A DNA stretch of 64,000 nt from an uncultured Clostridia bacterium. Its GTDB lineage: Bacteria; Bacillota; Clostridia; Oscillospirales; Acutalibacteraceae. The notes beneath the pieces were generated by a model that saw only the letters and a program-made list of their open reading frames with translations, did not search any database and was not told where the DNA came from. The stretch lies in NCBI GenBank assembly GCA_937892115.1, contig CALAUI010000006.1:62001-126000 (forward strand), given 5' to 3'. The position numbers and the translations under genes were made by a program. Shown piece by piece: positions 9,083 through 18,011 of the stretch (its first letter is position 1; the number at the start of each line of letters is the position of its first letter).

Positions 9083-9117
9083 AAAAATTCATCAGAGCTA
9101 TTTTTGCCCTGATGAAT
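9083..9117 (-). terminator. Rho-independent terminator after the HAD hydrolase gene
   Basis: On the minus strand a 12-pair stem (plus-strand arms 9106-9117 and 9087-9098, one wobble) with a seven-base A-rich loop, followed by TTTTTG. It begins eight bases after the stop codon. Confidence 0.85.
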
Positions 9118-9124
9118 GAGAATA

Positions 9125-9781
9125 TTATCCGCCAAACACGGTTTTTCTTATGCCGTCAACTGAATATACTATGTATTTTGCTCCCGATTCAAGCAGTTCC
9201 TTTTCGGTCCCGTAACCGTATGCGGCACCGCATCCGTCTACTCCGGACTGAACGGCACCCTGCATATCAAGATATCTGTCACCTACCATCAGTGCTTCAC
9301 TTTTGTCAATTCCGAAGTATGAAAGGGCGTTGTCAATCATCTGATATTTCATCATGTGCTGTGAATCGTGCTCGGGGCATGATATCAGGTCAATCTTATC
9401 ATTTAAGTTGAAATGCTCAATGATTGCGCTTACGAATCTTTTGGGCTTGTTTGAGCATATTGCTATTTTTATGTCTGCTTCTTTTAATTCATCAATAAAT
9501 TCAATTATTCCCGGGTAAAATTCCAACAGAAACATCCCGCCCTGAACATAAAATTCCCGATATTTCTTTACCGCTTCCAGACTTTCCTCTTCACTTAATC
9601 CGAAAATATTCTGAAAGGATTCCGAAAGGGGAGGCCCGATAAAAAATCTGTGAGCTTTTTCGTCGGGAACGGGCAATCCCATTTCTTTTGCCGCATGATC
9701 AACGGATTTGTATATACCGTTTGCCGTATCTGCAAATGTACCGTCAAAGTCCCAGAATACGGCTTTGTATATTGGATTCAT
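9125..9781 (-). CDS. HAD family hydrolase, phosphoglycolate phosphatase-like
   Basis: Haloacid dehalogenase superfamily phosphatase of 218 residues with a helical cap inserted after motif I. Motif I is FWDFDGTFADT (nucleophile and acid Asp), motif II is in AICSNKPK, and the late motif is MVGDRYLDM. The layout matches Gph/PpaX/YsaA-type phosphatases acting on small phosphorylated metabolites. Substrate is not predictable. A TTG three bases upstream also fits the frame, but the ATG at 9781 has the better spacing to GAGGTG. It is a single-gene unit with its own promoter and terminator. Confidence 0.88.
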   Translation of the reverse strand: MNPIYKAVFWDFDGTFADTANGIYKSVDHAAKEMGLPVPDEKAHRFFIGPPLSESFQNIFGLSEEESLEAVKKYREFYVQGGMFLLEFYPGIIEFIDELKEADIKIAICSNKPKRFVSAIIEHFNLNDKIDLISCPEHDSQHMMKYQMIDNALSYFGIDKSEALMVGDRYLDMQGAVQSGVDGCGAAYGYGTEKELLESGAKYIVYSVDGIRKTVFGG

Positions 9782-9804
9782 CAATAATCACCTCAACTGA
9801 GATA

Positions 9805-9833
9805 ATTGTATCATAAACTTAATTATTTTTCAA
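9805..9833 (-). promoter_or_regulatory. Probable sigmaA promoter for the HAD hydrolase gene
   Basis: Minus strand TTGAAA (9833-9828), a 17-base spacer and TACAAT (9810-9805), 24 bases before the ATG. Confidence 0.6.
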
Positions 9834-9846
9834 TGGAGTTAATATT

Positions 9847-11031
9847 ATGGAATACAGGTTTTCAAACGGGCTTGCATCTTTGAAGCCCTCAGCGATCAGA
9901 GAAATTCTTAAAAATTCCGGAGATTCGATTCCTCTTTCCGCAGGTAATCCCGCTCCGGATGCTTTTCCCGTTTCCGACGTTCAGCGTATTGCCTCTGAAA
10001 TTCTTGCTCAGGAGCCGGTGCTTGCTCTTCAGTACGGCATCACCGAGGGCTACGGTCCTCTTGTTACCGAGCTTACTAAGCTTTGCAGGGACAGATACGG
10101 TATCGGTAACGATGATGATGCGCTTATCGTTGTAAGCGGTGCTACACAGATTTTCAGTATCGTTTCACAGTCATTTATCAATCCCGGTGACGTCGTTATC
10201 TGTGAAGAGCCTTCATTTATCGGCGCTCTTAACTGCTACCGTTCATTCGGTGCAAAGCTTGTCGGTATTCCTATTGAAGCTGACGGAATGAATATGGAAA
10301 TACTTGAAGAAAAACTTAAGAGTGAGAAGAACGTTAAGTTTATCTATACTATTCCTAATTTTCAGAATCCTTCGGGAACGACAATGTCTCTTGAGAAGAG
10401 AAAGAAAATGTATGAGCTTGCCAAAAAATACGGCACTCTCATTCTTGAAGATAATCCCTACGGTGACCTGAGAGTATCGGGAGAATCGGTTGACGCAATC
10501 AAAAGCTTTGATACTGACGGCATCGTTATTTATTCCGGCTCATTTTCAAAGATTATTGCTCCGGGTATCCGCGTAGGTTATACACTTGCAAATAAAGAAA
10601 TCGTTTCAAAGCTGACCGTTGCCAAGCAGACTCAGGACGTTCACACAACGATGCTTTCGCAGCTTATAGTTTACCGCTGGCTTAAAGAGGGAAAGCTTGA
10701 ATCACACGTTGAAAAAATCAGAGGTATTTATCGCCGTAAGTTGAATCTTATGTGCGATACCATGGATGAGTATCTTTCGGATTATCTTGAATTCAACCGT
10801 CCCGAAGGCGGACTTTTTGTCTGGGCTAAACTAAAAACAGATGTAAATATGCTTGATTTTGTAAAGAAAGCAGGAGCAAACGGTGTTTCTGTGGTCCCCG
10901 GTAACGCTTTCCTCGTGGATATGGATGCTCCGTGCGATTATATCAGACTTAATTTCTCAACGCCTTCGGATGAAAGCATAGTAAACGGTATTAAGTTACT
11001 GGCAAAGACCGCAGAAGAAATGAGGAAATAA
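9847..11031 (+). CDS. PLP-dependent aminotransferase, class I/II (2-aminoadipate/aromatic type)
   Basis: Fold-type I aminotransferase of 394 residues without a DNA-binding domain. The PLP lysine is K235 in YSGSFSKIIAPGIR. N173 (NFQNPSG), D202 and Y205 (EDNPYGDL) are the expected cofactor contacts, and the carboxylate-binding arginine is in YIRLNFSTP near the C-terminus. This arrangement matches the MocR-like/LysN aminotransferase group, which takes 2-oxoglutarate with aromatic, branched or aminoadipate donors. The specific substrate is not resolved. TGGAG precedes the ATG. trpS follows after two bases, so the two genes are co-transcribed. Confidence 0.87.
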   Translation: MEYRFSNGLASLKPSAIREILKNSGDSIPLSAGNPAPDAFPVSDVQRIASEILAQEPVLALQYGITEGYGPLVTELTKLCRDRYGIGNDDDALIVVSGATQIFSIVSQSFINPGDVVICEEPSFIGALNCYRSFGAKLVGIPIEADGMNMEILEEKLKSEKNVKFIYTIPNFQNPSGTTMSLEKRKKMYELAKKYGTLILEDNPYGDLRVSGESVDAIKSFDTDGIVIYSGSFSKIIAPGIRVGYTLANKEIVSKLTVAKQTQDVHTTMLSQLIVYRWLKEGKLESHVEKIRGIYRRKLNLMCDTMDEYLSDYLEFNRPEGGLFVWAKLKTDVNMLDFVKKAGANGVSVVPGNAFLVDMDAPCDYIRLNFSTPSDESIVNGIKLLAKTAEEMRK

Positions 11032-11033
11032 CA

Positions 11034-12041
11034 ATGGAAAATAATGAACGCAAACCTATAGTTCTCAGTATGATTCAGCCCACTTCAGTTCCCACTCTCG
11101 GTAATTATCTCGGAGCTCTTAAGAACTGGAAAGCTATGAGTGATGAGAACGACTGTCTTTATGCGGTCGCTGACCTTCATGCTCTTACCGTTCATCCCGA
11201 ACCCTCAAAGGTCAGACAGCAGACCCTTGAAATGTATGCAATGCTTCTTGCCATAGGTCTTGACCCCGAAAAGAGCATCATCTTTATTCAGAGTCATGTA
11301 CATGCTCATGCAGAGCTTGCCTGGATTCTTAACTGCTATACCATGTTCGGCGAAGCGGCAAGAATGACTCAGTTTAAGGATAAATCACAGAAACATGCCG
11401 ATAACGTTAACGTCGGACTTTTCTCATATCCTGTCCTTATGGCTGCCGATATTCTTCTTTATCAGGCAAATTTCGTTCCCATCGGTGCCGATCAGAAGCA
11501 GCATCTTGAAATCGCAAGAGATATCGCAGACAGATTCAATTCACTCAGAGGAGAGACATTTACTCTTCCCGAGCCGTATATCGGTAAGGTAGGTGCGAGG
11601 GTAATGAGTCTCCAGGATCCCACACAGAAAATGTCAAAGAGCGATCCCAATCCCAAAGCTTCAATTTCTATCCTTGATACTCCCGATGTTATTCTCAAAA
11701 AATTCAAATCGGCTGTTACTGATTCCGATTCAGTTGTAAAATATGCAGACGGCAAGGACGGTATAAATAACCTTATGTCTATCTATTCCGGCTGTACGGG
11801 CCTTGATTACGATGCCATTGAGAAAGAATTTGAAGGTAAGGGATACGGTGATTTCAAGGTTAAGGTTGCAGAAGCCGTTATTGAAGAGCTTCGTCCCGTT
11901 CAGGAAAATTATGCGAAGCTTATGAATGATAAGCCGTACCTTTTACAGACTGCCGCATCCGGTGCTGAGATGGCGTCGCGTCTTGCAAACCGGACTCTGT
12001 ATAAGGCGAAGAAGAAAGTCGGATTACTTCTTAACAAATAA
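11034..12041 (+). CDS. trpS: Tryptophan--tRNA ligase
   Basis: Class I aminoacyl-tRNA synthetase that charges tRNA(Trp) in the cytosol. The HIGH-equivalent is PTLGNYLGA (20-28) and the KMSKS loop is at 199-203. The length, 335 residues, is normal for bacterial TrpRS. It follows the aminotransferase gene with a two-base gap. No T-box leader is present, since the gene has no untranslated region of its own. Confidence 0.96.
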   Translation: MENNERKPIVLSMIQPTSVPTLGNYLGALKNWKAMSDENDCLYAVADLHALTVHPEPSKVRQQTLEMYAMLLAIGLDPEKSIIFIQSHVHAHAELAWILNCYTMFGEAARMTQFKDKSQKHADNVNVGLFSYPVLMAADILLYQANFVPIGADQKQHLEIARDIADRFNSLRGETFTLPEPYIGKVGARVMSLQDPTQKMSKSDPNPKASISILDTPDVILKKFKSAVTDSDSVVKYADGKDGINNLMSIYSGCTGLDYDAIEKEFEGKGYGDFKVKVAEAVIEELRPVQENYAKLMNDKPYLLQTAASGAEMASRLANRTLYKAKKKVGLLLNK

Positions 12042-12101
12042 TTGTTAAAAATCAACATATATGCAGTAAATATGCATTAAAATTTGAAAAAATAACAAAA
12101 A

Positions 12102-12117
12102 TTGCATAAAAATGCAA
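12102..12117. promoter_or_regulatory. ARG box (ArgR/AhrC operator) upstream of argG
   Basis: Perfect palindrome TTGCAT-AAAA-ATGCAA ending eight bases before the argG -35 element. With one flanking base on each side it matches the ARG box pattern TNTGNATWWWWATNCANA at all but the first fixed position. A second, poorer repeat (TATGCA at 12060-12065 and TATGCAT at 12071-12077) lies about 40 bases upstream. ArgR hexamers usually bind paired boxes in arginine-biosynthetic promoters. Confidence 0.7.
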
Positions 12118-12125
12118 AAATATAC

Positions 12126-12153
12126 TTGATTTATCCAATATTTCGTGTATAAT
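12126..12153 (+). promoter_or_regulatory. sigmaA promoter for argGH
   Basis: TTGATT (12126-12131), a 16-base spacer and TATAAT (12148-12153), 35 bases before the argG ATG and just downstream of the ARG box. Confidence 0.75.
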
Positions 12154-12188
12154 GAATGCATAAGTTACAGACGAAAGGAAATAATATC

Positions 12189-13412
12189 ATGAAAGAAATC
12201 AAAAAAGTTGTTCTTGCTTACTCAGGCGGTCTCGATACATCAATCATCATTCCCTGGCTTAAGGAAAATTACAATAACTGTGAAGTAATCGCTGTTTCCG
12301 GTGACGTAGGTCAGGGAACAGAGCTTGACGGACTTGAAGAAAAGGCAATCAAGACCGGTGCTTCAAAGCTTATCGTAATGGACCTTCAGAAGGAATTTGT
12401 AGAGAATTATATTTTCCCCACCCTTAAGGCAGGCGCAGTATATGAAAAGACTTACCTTCTCGGCACTGCTTTTGCACGTCCCATCATTGCCAAGCGTCTT
12501 GCAGAGATAGCTAAAGAAGAGGGCGCAGATGCCATCTGCCACGGTTGTACCGGTAAGGGCAATGACCAGGTCAGATTTGAGCTTGCTATCAAGTCAGTTG
12601 CTCCCGAGATGGAAATCATCGCTCCCTGGAGAATCTGGAACATTAAGTCACGTGAAGAAGAAATTGAGTATGCAGAAGCTCATGATATTCCTCTTAAGAT
12701 TAATCGTGAAACAAACTACTCAAAGGATAAGAACCTCTGGCATCTCAGCCACGAAGGTCTTGACCTTGAAGATCCCGCAAACGAGCCTCAGTATCAGAAG
12801 CCCGGATTCCTTGAAATGGGTATCGCTCCCGAGCAGGCACCCGATAAGGATACATATATCACCATTCACTTTGAGAAGGGTGTTCCCACAGCCCTTGACG
12901 GTAAGGAAATGGGCGGCGTAGAACTTATTACTGCGCTTAACAAAATCGGCGGCGAAAACGGTATCGGTCTTGATGATATAGTTGAAAACCGTCTCGTCGG
13001 TATGAAGTCCAGAGGCGTTTACGAGAATCCCGCCGGTTCAATCCTCTATAAGGCACACGATATTCTTGAAACCATCACTCTTGACAGAGATACGATGCAT
13101 TATAAAGAAATCGTTGCACATCAGTTTGCAGAGCTCGTTTACTTCGGTAAGTGGTATACTCCTCTTCGTGAAGCTCTTTCCGCTTTCGTTGACAGTACAC
13201 AGCAGAGAGTTACCGGTGATGTAAAGCTTAAGCTTTATAAGGGCAATATCATCAATGCAGGCGTTACTTCACCCTATACGCTTTACAGCGAAGACTTTGC
13301 AACGTTTGACGCTGATGAGGTATATAATCAGAAGGATTCAGCAGGATTCATCAACCTCTTCGGTCTTTCAATCAAGGTTAAAGCTATCCTTGATGCACAG
13401 CGCGATAACTGA
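12189..13412 (+). CDS. argG: Argininosuccinate synthase
   Basis: Condenses citrulline and aspartate with ATP to argininosuccinate, the penultimate step of arginine synthesis. The ATP-binding P-loop is LAYSGGLDTS near the N-terminus, and the family segment CHGCTGKGNDQVRFE follows near residue 117. The protein has 407 residues, the normal length. The start is the ATG at 12189 with AAAGGA nine bases upstream. An in-frame ATG at 12156 overlaps the promoter region and lacks a ribosome site. argH follows in the same operon. The ArgR-type box upstream suggests repression by arginine. Confidence 0.96.
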   Translation: MKEIKKVVLAYSGGLDTSIIIPWLKENYNNCEVIAVSGDVGQGTELDGLEEKAIKTGASKLIVMDLQKEFVENYIFPTLKAGAVYEKTYLLGTAFARPIIAKRLAEIAKEEGADAICHGCTGKGNDQVRFELAIKSVAPEMEIIAPWRIWNIKSREEEIEYAEAHDIPLKINRETNYSKDKNLWHLSHEGLDLEDPANEPQYQKPGFLEMGIAPEQAPDKDTYITIHFEKGVPTALDGKEMGGVELITALNKIGGENGIGLDDIVENRLVGMKSRGVYENPAGSILYKAHDILETITLDRDTMHYKEIVAHQFAELVYFGKWYTPLREALSAFVDSTQQRVTGDVKLKLYKGNIINAGVTSPYTLYSEDFATFDADEVYNQKDSAGFINLFGLSIKVKAILDAQRDN

Positions 13413-13425
13413 TAAAAACAACAGT

Positions 13426-13453
13426 ATGCCGTCCGCAGAAATACGGGCGGCAT
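13426..13453. other. Stem-loop between argG and argH
   Basis: ATGCCGTCCG (13426-13435) pairs with CGGGCGGCAT (13444-13453) around an eight-base loop with one wobble. It has no T run, so it is not a classical terminator and may instead protect or process the message. Confidence 0.5.
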
Positions 13454-13479
13454 AAAGGATATTGATAGGAGTTTTGATT

Positions 13480-14787
13480 ATGAAACTTTGGGCAGGTCGT
13501 TTTTCAAAGGAAGTTGATAAAAGAACGAATGACTTTAATTCATCAATTTCCACTGATTCAAGAATGTACGTCCAGGATATTAACGGCAGTATAGCTCATG
13601 CTACTATGCTTGCCGCTCAGGGTATTATTTCCGCCGAGGACGGTGCTGCTATTACTTCGGAGCTTGCAAAAATAAAGCAGGAGATAGCCGACGGTACTCT
13701 TCTTATTGACCCTAATGCCGAGGATATTCATACTTTTATTGAGCAGACACTTACAGAGAGAATCGGCGACGCGGGTAAGCGTCTTCATACCGGCAGAAGC
13801 CGTAACGACCAGGTGGCACTTGATATCCGTCTGTATCTCAGGGATGAATGTGATGCTCTTATTGAACTCTTAAAGGAACTTTATGATTCCCTTTCAAAAA
13901 AAGGTGATGAATACGCGGATGCTATTATGCCCGGATATACTCATCTTCAGAGAGCGCAGCCCATTACCTTCAAGGCCCATTTAACGGCATATACCGAAAT
14001 GCTTCTTCGTGATATCGGCAGAGTGGAGGATGCAAAAAAGAGAATGAATTCTTCTCCTCTCGGCTCAGGCGCTCTTGCAGGTACTACGTATCCCATTGAC
14101 AGAGCAATGACAGCAGAGCTTCTCGGATTTGACTCATATACCAAAAGCACTCTTGACGGCGTATCCGACAGGGATTTTTGCCTTGAGCTTGCTTCTGCTC
14201 TTTCAATAATTATGGTACATCTTTCAAGACTCAGCGAAGAGATAATTCTCTGGTGTTCATGGGAATTCAAATTCGTTGAACTTGACGATGCATTTTCAAC
14301 CGGTTCAAGCATTATGCCTCAGAAAAAGAATCCCGATATCACCGAGCTTGTCAGAGGTAAGAGCGGCAGAGTGTTCGGCGATCTGATGACCTTGCTCACG
14401 GTTATGAAGGGCATTCCTCTCGCGTACAATAAGGATATGCAGGAGGATAAGGATGCAATCTTTGATGCGTTTGATACCGTTAAGATTTGCCTGAAAACCC
14501 TTGTACCAATGATAGACACTATGCGTATACTTACTGACAATATGAGAAAAGCGGCGGCAAAGGGATTTATTAACGCAACGGATTGCGCCGATTATCTTGT
14601 ATCAAAAGGGCTTCCCTTCAGAGATGCATATAAAGCAACCGGTGAGATTGTTGCTCTCTGTATTAAAAAGGGCGAATCGCTTGAAACGCTTTCTCTTGAA
14701 GATTATAAATCGATTTGCGAATACTTTGATGAGGGCGTATATGAGGCGTGTAAGCTGGAAAATTGCGTAAAACGCAGAGGTATGTGA
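13480..14787 (+). CDS. argH: Argininosuccinate lyase
   Basis: Cleaves argininosuccinate to arginine and fumarate. It belongs to the aspartase/fumarase superfamily, with the signature loop GSSIMPQKKNPD near residue 275 that carries the catalytic serine. The HTGRSRNDQ segment near residue 105 contacts substrate. With 435 residues it is slightly shorter than most ArgH proteins (about 460) at the C-terminus, ending NCVKRRGM. The start at 13480 (MKLWAGRFSK) has TAGGAG eight bases upstream. It lies 67 bases after argG, with a stem-loop between. Confidence 0.96.
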   Translation: MKLWAGRFSKEVDKRTNDFNSSISTDSRMYVQDINGSIAHATMLAAQGIISAEDGAAITSELAKIKQEIADGTLLIDPNAEDIHTFIEQTLTERIGDAGKRLHTGRSRNDQVALDIRLYLRDECDALIELLKELYDSLSKKGDEYADAIMPGYTHLQRAQPITFKAHLTAYTEMLLRDIGRVEDAKKRMNSSPLGSGALAGTTYPIDRAMTAELLGFDSYTKSTLDGVSDRDFCLELASALSIIMVHLSRLSEEIILWCSWEFKFVELDDAFSTGSSIMPQKKNPDITELVRGKSGRVFGDLMTLLTVMKGIPLAYNKDMQEDKDAIFDAFDTVKICLKTLVPMIDTMRILTDNMRKAAAKGFINATDCADYLVSKGLPFRDAYKATGEIVALCIKKGESLETLSLEDYKSICEYFDEGVYEACKLENCVKRRGM

Positions 14788-14838
14788 AATAATAATTATT
14801 GAGTACGTTTTTGCAAATATAACACCAAAAGCAAATAT

Positions 14839-14868
14839 AAAGACCTGTATCGTGTGATACAGGTCTTT
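14839..14868. terminator. Bidirectional terminator between argH and the DHHW gene
   Basis: A 13-pair perfect stem (14839-14851 and 14856-14868) with loop GTGT. On the plus strand TTTGCTTTAT follows; on the minus strand an A/T-rich run follows. It serves two convergent transcription units. Confidence 0.85.
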
Positions 14869-14871
14869 GCT

Positions 14872-16041
14872 TTATCTTAAAATAATATCTCTGCTTATAC
14901 AAAGATTCTCTACTGAATAGAGGAACATAATTTCATTGATATTTTCATTTGCAATCAACTCGATCAGAGGCAGCTTGTAATATCTTAGGTCAACCATAAT
15001 TATTTCGCTGTAATTCTCTGAAAGAAGAGGAGCGATGCAGTGAGCGAATGAATCCTTTATCATTAAAAGCTTTCCGCCCGGATTTTCGGTTTTAATTTTA
15101 ACGAGACTGTGGTTACCGTCAAGATATACTGTGTATTTATCACCGGTATTTGCATTTGTATCGCCTTGTTTGATATCACCCTTGGGTTCTTCAAGATTAT
15201 TGCGGAAATACATATTTGTGAATTTATCCGTTTTTGTGCCTTCGGTGATTTCAATATCGGCTTTATCAGATTTGATTTTATTCACGTAAAGCTTTACAGT
15301 ATCGGGTTTTGTTAATGAATAGCACGAAGTGGAGTATGAAGTACCGTAGAAGTTATCATAGCTTTCAATATCGTAATCATTGATATCGGGTATTTCAAAT
15401 CCTTTGACTTTGCATATCTCTCTGTATGCGGTAAATGCACCGTCAGCTGTCCAGTGATGGTCGGTTTTGTAGAATAGCTGTACTTTGTCTGCGTTTTCTT
15501 TGAAACAATTTCTTAAATCAATATAATTGATGTTGTTGTTATTAACGGCGGAAATTATATCGCAGTATTCATCGTCAAGATATTCCATTGAGTTTTTCGG
15601 AAGCTTATCTGAATATATATATCCCTTTGAGGGTACTGCAACGAGGGTGGTTTTGATTTGTACACGGTTTGCAAATGTGCTTATCCTGTCAAGATTCATA
15701 TAAAGGCGGTTATCTCTTTCGTACGGCTTTTCAATAAGATATCCGTCTTTACCGAGATAGATGCCGTTTGCTCCGTTATTTCCTTTAAGCAGTTCATAGT
15801 AAGCGTTGATTGATACGAATGCTCTTCTAAGCGGAACCTGGTCTGCAAGGAATTTTTCAAACTGAGTGGAGAACTTTCCGCTTTTAATGTTATCCCAGCT
15901 CACTTCGGGGAACTGCTGCAGATATCTCTTTTCCGAATAGGAAAAGTTTGATTTGGGCATAAAAACATACAGCAAACATATAATAGCAATGAATACTGTA
16001 AAAACCGTTAATATCAACTTTGTTCCCTTTGATTTGTTCAT
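14872..16041 (-). CDS. DHHW family surface-polymer O-acetylation protein (AlgX/AlgJ-like)
   Basis: Signal-anchored extracytoplasmic protein of 389 residues: a membrane segment at 8-27, then an SGNH-hydrolase-like domain. The family-defining motif KTDHHWT is at 192-198, and a serine block in MIKDSFAHCIAPLL lies near residue 340. DHHW proteins partner with MBOAT O-acyltransferases and are thought to move acetyl groups from the membrane enzyme to a cell-surface glycan. Here the MBOAT gene is directly upstream (two-base gap). The target polymer is unknown: peptidoglycan, teichoic acid or an exopolysaccharide are all possible. Confidence 0.85.
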   Translation of the reverse strand: MNKSKGTKLILTVFTVFIAIICLLYVFMPKSNFSYSEKRYLQQFPEVSWDNIKSGKFSTQFEKFLADQVPLRRAFVSINAYYELLKGNNGANGIYLGKDGYLIEKPYERDNRLYMNLDRISTFANRVQIKTTLVAVPSKGYIYSDKLPKNSMEYLDDEYCDIISAVNNNNINYIDLRNCFKENADKVQLFYKTDHHWTADGAFTAYREICKVKGFEIPDINDYDIESYDNFYGTSYSTSCYSLTKPDTVKLYVNKIKSDKADIEITEGTKTDKFTNMYFRNNLEEPKGDIKQGDTNANTGDKYTVYLDGNHSLVKIKTENPGGKLLMIKDSFAHCIAPLLSENYSEIIMVDLRYYKLPLIELIANENINEIMFLYSVENLCISRDIILR

Positions 16042-16043
16042 AA

Positions 16044-17441
16044 TTAAAATTTAAAGTAGAGGAAAGGATTGTAATCCGAGCTGACAAGAGACGCCGTACA
16101 GATAACAAGGAATACGATGATTGCGATTGCTTCAAATACGGTAAATCCTTTTCTGTCTTTTAACCTGTCATATATTTTGCGGATAATCGGTGTTGAACAT
16201 ATCATACCGAGTATCAGAATGGGAAGAAATGCGATAATATCGTGAAGGGCATCTGCCGATACTAATCCGCCGGTGAAGAGAGTGGGGATAAATTCGGCGA
16301 GTGCTTTGAATCCGCCCACGTCATCCGAAAAGTAGAATAATGCCCAACCGAATACTATGAGAATAAGAGAATAAATATGTGAAACAAATGAAGGCAGCTT
16401 ATCAAGTGCCTTGAGAAGGAATAATTTTTCAAGGATTAAGATTACCCCGAAATATGCACCCCAGAGCAGGAAATTCCAGCTTGCGCCGTGCCAGAAACCC
16501 GTTAACGCCCATACTATCAGTATGTTGATTATCTGGCGTGCCTTGCCTTTTTTATTTCCTCCGAGAGGAATGTAGACATATTCCTTGAACCACGTGCCGA
16601 GCGAAATATGCCATCTTCTCCAGAATTCGGTGATGCTTTTTGAAATATAAGGATAGTCGAAGTTTTTGACAAATTCAAAGCCGATCATATTCCCGAGGCC
16701 TCGTGCCATTTCCGAATATCCGCTGAAATCATAATAAATCTGAAGGGTATAGGCAATGATTCCGACCCATGAAGCCAGCATGCCGCCGTCCTTCATTTCT
16801 CTCATGGTATCCCATAAAAGTCCCATTGAATTGGCAAACAGAACTTTTCTTATAAGACCCAGCATAAAAAGACGTACGCCTCTTGCAAACAGGTCGGGAT
16901 TTTCATTCCTTTCACTGAGCTGCTTGTCTACATCGCTGTATTTTACAATAGGTCCGGCTATAAGTTGAGGGAAAAGTGATACGTAAGTACCGAAAGAAAC
17001 TATATTTTTCTGTACTGGAGTATTGCCTCTGTAAACGTCAATCGTATATGACATTATCTGGAAAGTATAGAATGAAATACCGATTGGCAGAGGAATTTCA
17101 AGCAGAGGAATGTTTGCTCCGGGTAATATCATTCTGATTGTATTTGTGATAAGACCCGTATATTTGAAAAAGCCGAGCATACCCAGGTCAATTATTACAG
17201 AAAGAATCAGAATAAGATTTTTCTTCTTTTTGCTGTCGGTTTTATCTATCAGAATTCCCGCTATCCAGTTAACGACGATAGAGAATATCATCAGTAATAC
17301 GAGAACGGGCTCGCCCCATCCGTAGAAGAACAGGTCAGCAATCAGTAAAAAGAAATTTCTGAATTTCTTCGGAAGAATGTAATAAATAAGGAGGACTATC
17401 GGTAAATAGACAAACATAAATATCAGGCTTGAAAATACCAT
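16044..17441 (-). CDS. MBOAT family membrane-bound O-acyltransferase (AlgI-like)
   Basis: Polytopic membrane protein of 465 residues with about ten hydrophobic segments. The invariant MBOAT histidine is H318 in ALTGFWHGASWNFLLWG. The preceding conserved block is EFWRRWHISLGTWF (272-285), followed by YVYIPLGG. The family moves acyl groups, usually acetyl, from a cytosolic donor across the membrane for surface-glycan modification (AlgI, DltB, PatA). It has a very strong ribosome site, AAAGGAGGA, five bases before the ATG. Neighbours are a DHHW protein, a DUF4358 lipoprotein and an SGNH lipoprotein, which form one operon. Confidence 0.93.
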   Translation of the reverse strand: MVFSSLIFMFVYLPIVLLIYYILPKKFRNFFLLIADLFFYGWGEPVLVLLMIFSIVVNWIAGILIDKTDSKKKKNLILILSVIIDLGMLGFFKYTGLITNTIRMILPGANIPLLEIPLPIGISFYTFQIMSYTIDVYRGNTPVQKNIVSFGTYVSLFPQLIAGPIVKYSDVDKQLSERNENPDLFARGVRLFMLGLIRKVLFANSMGLLWDTMREMKDGGMLASWVGIIAYTLQIYYDFSGYSEMARGLGNMIGFEFVKNFDYPYISKSITEFWRRWHISLGTWFKEYVYIPLGGNKKGKARQIINILIVWALTGFWHGASWNFLLWGAYFGVILILEKLFLLKALDKLPSFVSHIYSLILIVFGWALFYFSDDVGGFKALAEFIPTLFTGGLVSADALHDIIAFLPILILGMICSTPIIRKIYDRLKDRKGFTVFEAIAIIVFLVICTASLVSSDYNPFLYFKF

Positions 17442-17481
17442 ATAAATCCTCCTTTTTGAATTTGTTTAGTTTTTACAGCAG

Positions 17482-18000
17482 TTATCCGATAAAGAACGAA
17501 TTGAAAATAGTGCCGATTGCTTCTCTTTCAGCCGAGATAAACAGTGCAACATAATTTCCGTTTGTTATAACGTGACAGTCGGAAAGAATATCAAACATTT
17601 CGGCATCGTAATTCATCATCTGATCTCTTTTGTAATTTATCTGATCTTCAAGAATGCCCTTTACGGTTGCCTTTGCGTTTTCATCAACAGCTTCGATAAT
17701 GATGATTTCGTCCTGATATCCCGAAGGATTCTGAACAACGGCACAGTCTTTTACGTCTGAGGGCTCAATGCCGTAATAATCAAGCAAATCGTTTTTGGTA
17801 AGCTTTACGGGATTTTCGGGTAAATATCCTTTATTTTCAATTTCGTTCATAATATCCTGAACGGAAACGCTGCTTACTTCAACAAAAGCGGTTGTATCGT
17901 TATCGGTTGTGGTTGTATTATCCGTTTCGGTTTCGGAATTGCAGGAAGCGAAAACAAATATAAGTGAAAGCACAAAAATAACTGCAAGTATTCTTTTCAT
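17482..18000 (-). CDS. DUF4358 domain lipoprotein
   Basis: 172-residue predicted lipoprotein: hydrophobic leader 1-18, lipobox VFASC with C20, a Thr/Asp-rich linker (about 22-40), then a small alpha/beta domain. The domain matches the clostridial DUF4358 family, whose function is unknown and which I recall as often encoded beside MBOAT/SGNH surface-acylation genes. Its position between the SGNH lipoprotein and the MBOAT enzyme supports a role in the same extracellular process. Confidence 0.8.
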   Translation of the reverse strand: MKRILAVIFVLSLIFVFASCNSETETDNTTTTDNDTTAFVEVSSVSVQDIMNEIENKGYLPENPVKLTKNDLLDYYGIEPSDVKDCAVVQNPSGYQDEIIIIEAVDENAKATVKGILEDQINYKRDQMMNYDAEMFDILSDCHVITNGNYVALFISAEREAIGTIFNSFFIG

Positions 18001-18011
18001 TTCAATTCTCC

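Noticed and set aside
9019..9411. Plus-strand 130-aa open frame
   Set aside because: It is antisense to the HAD gene, has a composition unlike a real protein and no ribosome site.
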